The translations under genes were made by a program, and so were the position numbers. Positions 63,275 to 64,000 of a stretch of 64,000 nucleotides of DNA are shown piece after piece. This DNA is from CAVZVZ01 sp963778895 (GTDB lineage: Bacteria; Actinomycetota; Acidimicrobiia; Acidimicrobiales; Acidimicrobilacustridaceae). The stretch lies in NCBI GenBank assembly GCA_963778895.1, contig CAVZVZ010000005.1, forward strand, positions 1,922,001-1,986,000. The letters are read 5' to 3'. Within the stretch, counting starts at the first letter, position 1. Each line of letters starts with the position of its first letter. The notes beneath the pieces were generated by a model that saw only the letters and a list, made by a program, of their open reading frames with translations, was not told the DNA's origin and made no database searches.

Positions 63275-63280
63275 TACGTT
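63275..63280 (+). promoter_or_regulatory. -10-like box TACGTT of the PGPGW-type gene
   Basis: Eight bases separate the box from the ATG at 63289. Confidence 0.4.
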
Positions 63281-63288
63281 GGGCCGGG

Positions 63289-63684
63289 ATGACCCCACCC
63301 GAGCACGAACGCTGGCGCGACGAGCTCCGCGAGCTCGAAGAGGCGGCGATCGAGGCCGAGCTCGAAACGGGGCGTCGCGAGGAAAGTATTGAGCAAGCTA
63401 AGCGACATCTTCTGGTTCGAGTGGCGCGCGTCACCGCCGGGATCGTCGTGTGCGGCGTCGGTATCGCGTTGTTGGTTCTCCCCGGGCCCGGGCTGGTGGT
63501 GCTGGCTGCCGGACTGGCGCTGCTGGCGCAGGACGTCCCCTTCGCGCGCCGTCTGCTCGACCGGGTACGCCAGCGCCTGCCCGAAAGCGAGGACGGGCAG
63601 GTATCGAAGCTCTTCATCGTCGTGTGCTCGGCCGGTGGCGTGTTCTTCATGGGCCTGTCCGTGTGGTGGACGTTCTTTCGGTGA
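63289..63684 (+). CDS. PGPGW-type transmembrane protein
   Basis: A 131-residue membrane protein. A charged N-terminal helix (RDELRELEEAAIEAELETGR) is followed by two membrane helices around the motif LLVLPGPGLVVLAAGLALLA, with DVPFARRLLDRVRQRLPE and a last helix (LFIVVCSAGGVFFMGLSVWW). This is the actinobacterial PGPGW family, whose function is unknown. It is separated from the convergent partial membrane gene by about ten bases. Confidence 0.72.
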   Translation: MTPPEHERWRDELRELEEAAIEAELETGRREESIEQAKRHLLVRVARVTAGIVVCGVGIALLVLPGPGLVVLAAGLALLAQDVPFARRLLDRVRQRLPESEDGQVSKLFIVVCSAGGVFFMGLSVWWTFFR

Positions 63685-63689
63685 CGTTC

Positions 63690-63984
63690 TGCCGTGGGGT
63701 CGGGGAGCAGGCAGAGACCCGCGGTCGCGGCCACGACCGCCGCGACGGTGATGGATGCGAGTGCGGTTCGAGCCGAAACCGCGGCCGCGCCCGACGGGGG
63801 CGGCGGCGACCAACAGGATCGCACCCGATCCGAGCAGGGCGGCAAACCGCCAGTAGATCGGACGAGTCGCCAGAGCGATGGCGACGGTTCCGACCAGACC
63901 GACCACGGGCATGAGTTCGGGTATCACGAGTCCCATCACCGCCAGCGCGGCGACGGAGCCGAGCAAGGCTACGAACATGGGCAC
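63690..63984 (-). CDS. partial membrane protein of unknown function (one frameshift, start uncertain)
   Basis: Three hydrophobic segments are visible: FVALLGSVAALAVMGLVIPE, LMPVVGLVGTVAIALATRPI and FAALLGSGAILLVAAAPVGR, then, after a frame change near 63790, TALASITVAAVVAATAGLCL. ATG 63978 or GTG 63984 may be starts, but the frame is open to the right edge and the gene could begin outside. No stop is clear before the convergent gene, so the left end is approximate. I do not recognise the family. Confidence 0.45.
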
Positions 63985-64000
63985 GACGGTGCGGTCGAGG

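Noticed and set aside
1..64000. CRISPR arrays, insertion sequences, prophage or integrative elements
   Set aside because: I saw no spaced direct repeats of CRISPR type, no transposase, integrase or capsid-like proteins, and no target-site duplications.

Overview
The window is high-GC DNA from a member of the Actinomycetota. The evidence is the conserved fhaA-fhaB-pstP-rodA-pbpA-pknB cluster beside a tRNA-Leu, crgA, a trpG/pabA-type gene, an actinobacterial qcrCAB plus ctaCDEF respiratory chain, F420-type luciferase-like oxidoreductases, and a trkA pair next to an APC permease. An Acidimicrobiia-like lineage is my inference from the secreted-protein repeats and overall style, not something proven here. 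No phage, IS element or CRISPR array was seen. Coding density is very high and no gap without a gene exceeds 300 bases.

Layout. 0-10 kb: a truncated PaaX-type regulator, a 92-bp palindrome, a ketopantoate reductase-like gene, two metallo-beta-lactamase-fold hydrolases, a diguanylate cyclase, an SDR, an acyl-CoA dehydrogenase, and a TetR gene translationally coupled to an AurF-like diiron oxygenase. 10-20 kb: nitrilase, a membrane glycosyltransferase with a nucleotidylyltransferase, an aminotransferase, a CHAD-domain protein coupled to a ParA-like ATPase, a UBP zinc finger, a cyclopropane synthase, an SGNH lipoprotein and a GluQ-type synthetase. 20-26 kb: small epoxide hydrolase/SnoaL-type proteins, an aldo/keto reductase, a secreted coiled-coil GH73 hydrolase, an F420 oxidoreductase and a methyltransferase. 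26-35 kb: tRNA-Leu and the cell-wall growth and Ser/Thr phosphorylation cluster, then trpG, OsmC and crgA. 35.5-38.7 kb: thiolase and acyl-CoA synthetase diverging from a shared operator. 38.6-47.1 kb: the aa3 oxidase genes (ctaG-C-D-F on the minus strand) diverging from ctaE-qcrC-qcrA-qcrB and a PIG-L deacetylase. 47-57.6 kb: a GH43-like secreted glycosidase, zwf, a histidine phosphatase, a molybdopterin oxidoreductase, a double fasciclin lipoprotein, a BKACE enzyme and a GH15 glucoamylase. 57.6-64 kb: TetR with a ferritin-like protein, an APC permease, two TrkA proteins, an OB-fold protein and small membrane proteins.

Two features run through the whole window. First, many transcription units begin with a TANNNT box 6-10 bases before the start codon and no Shine-Dalgarno sequence, which suggests leaderless mRNAs. 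Second, many genes are broken by single-base indels. Nearly all of those I worked through are cured by removing one base. They are dense at 5-24, 37.6-40 and 45-61 kb and absent from 24.2-37.6 and 40.8-44.9 kb. The likeliest cause is sequence error, so I annotate these genes over their full span and name the breaks.

The most interesting candidate systems are the CHAD-ParA pair (possible polyphosphate-granule positioning), the 92-bp palindrome at 470-561, and a DnaA-box cluster in the convergent gap at 34893-35041.
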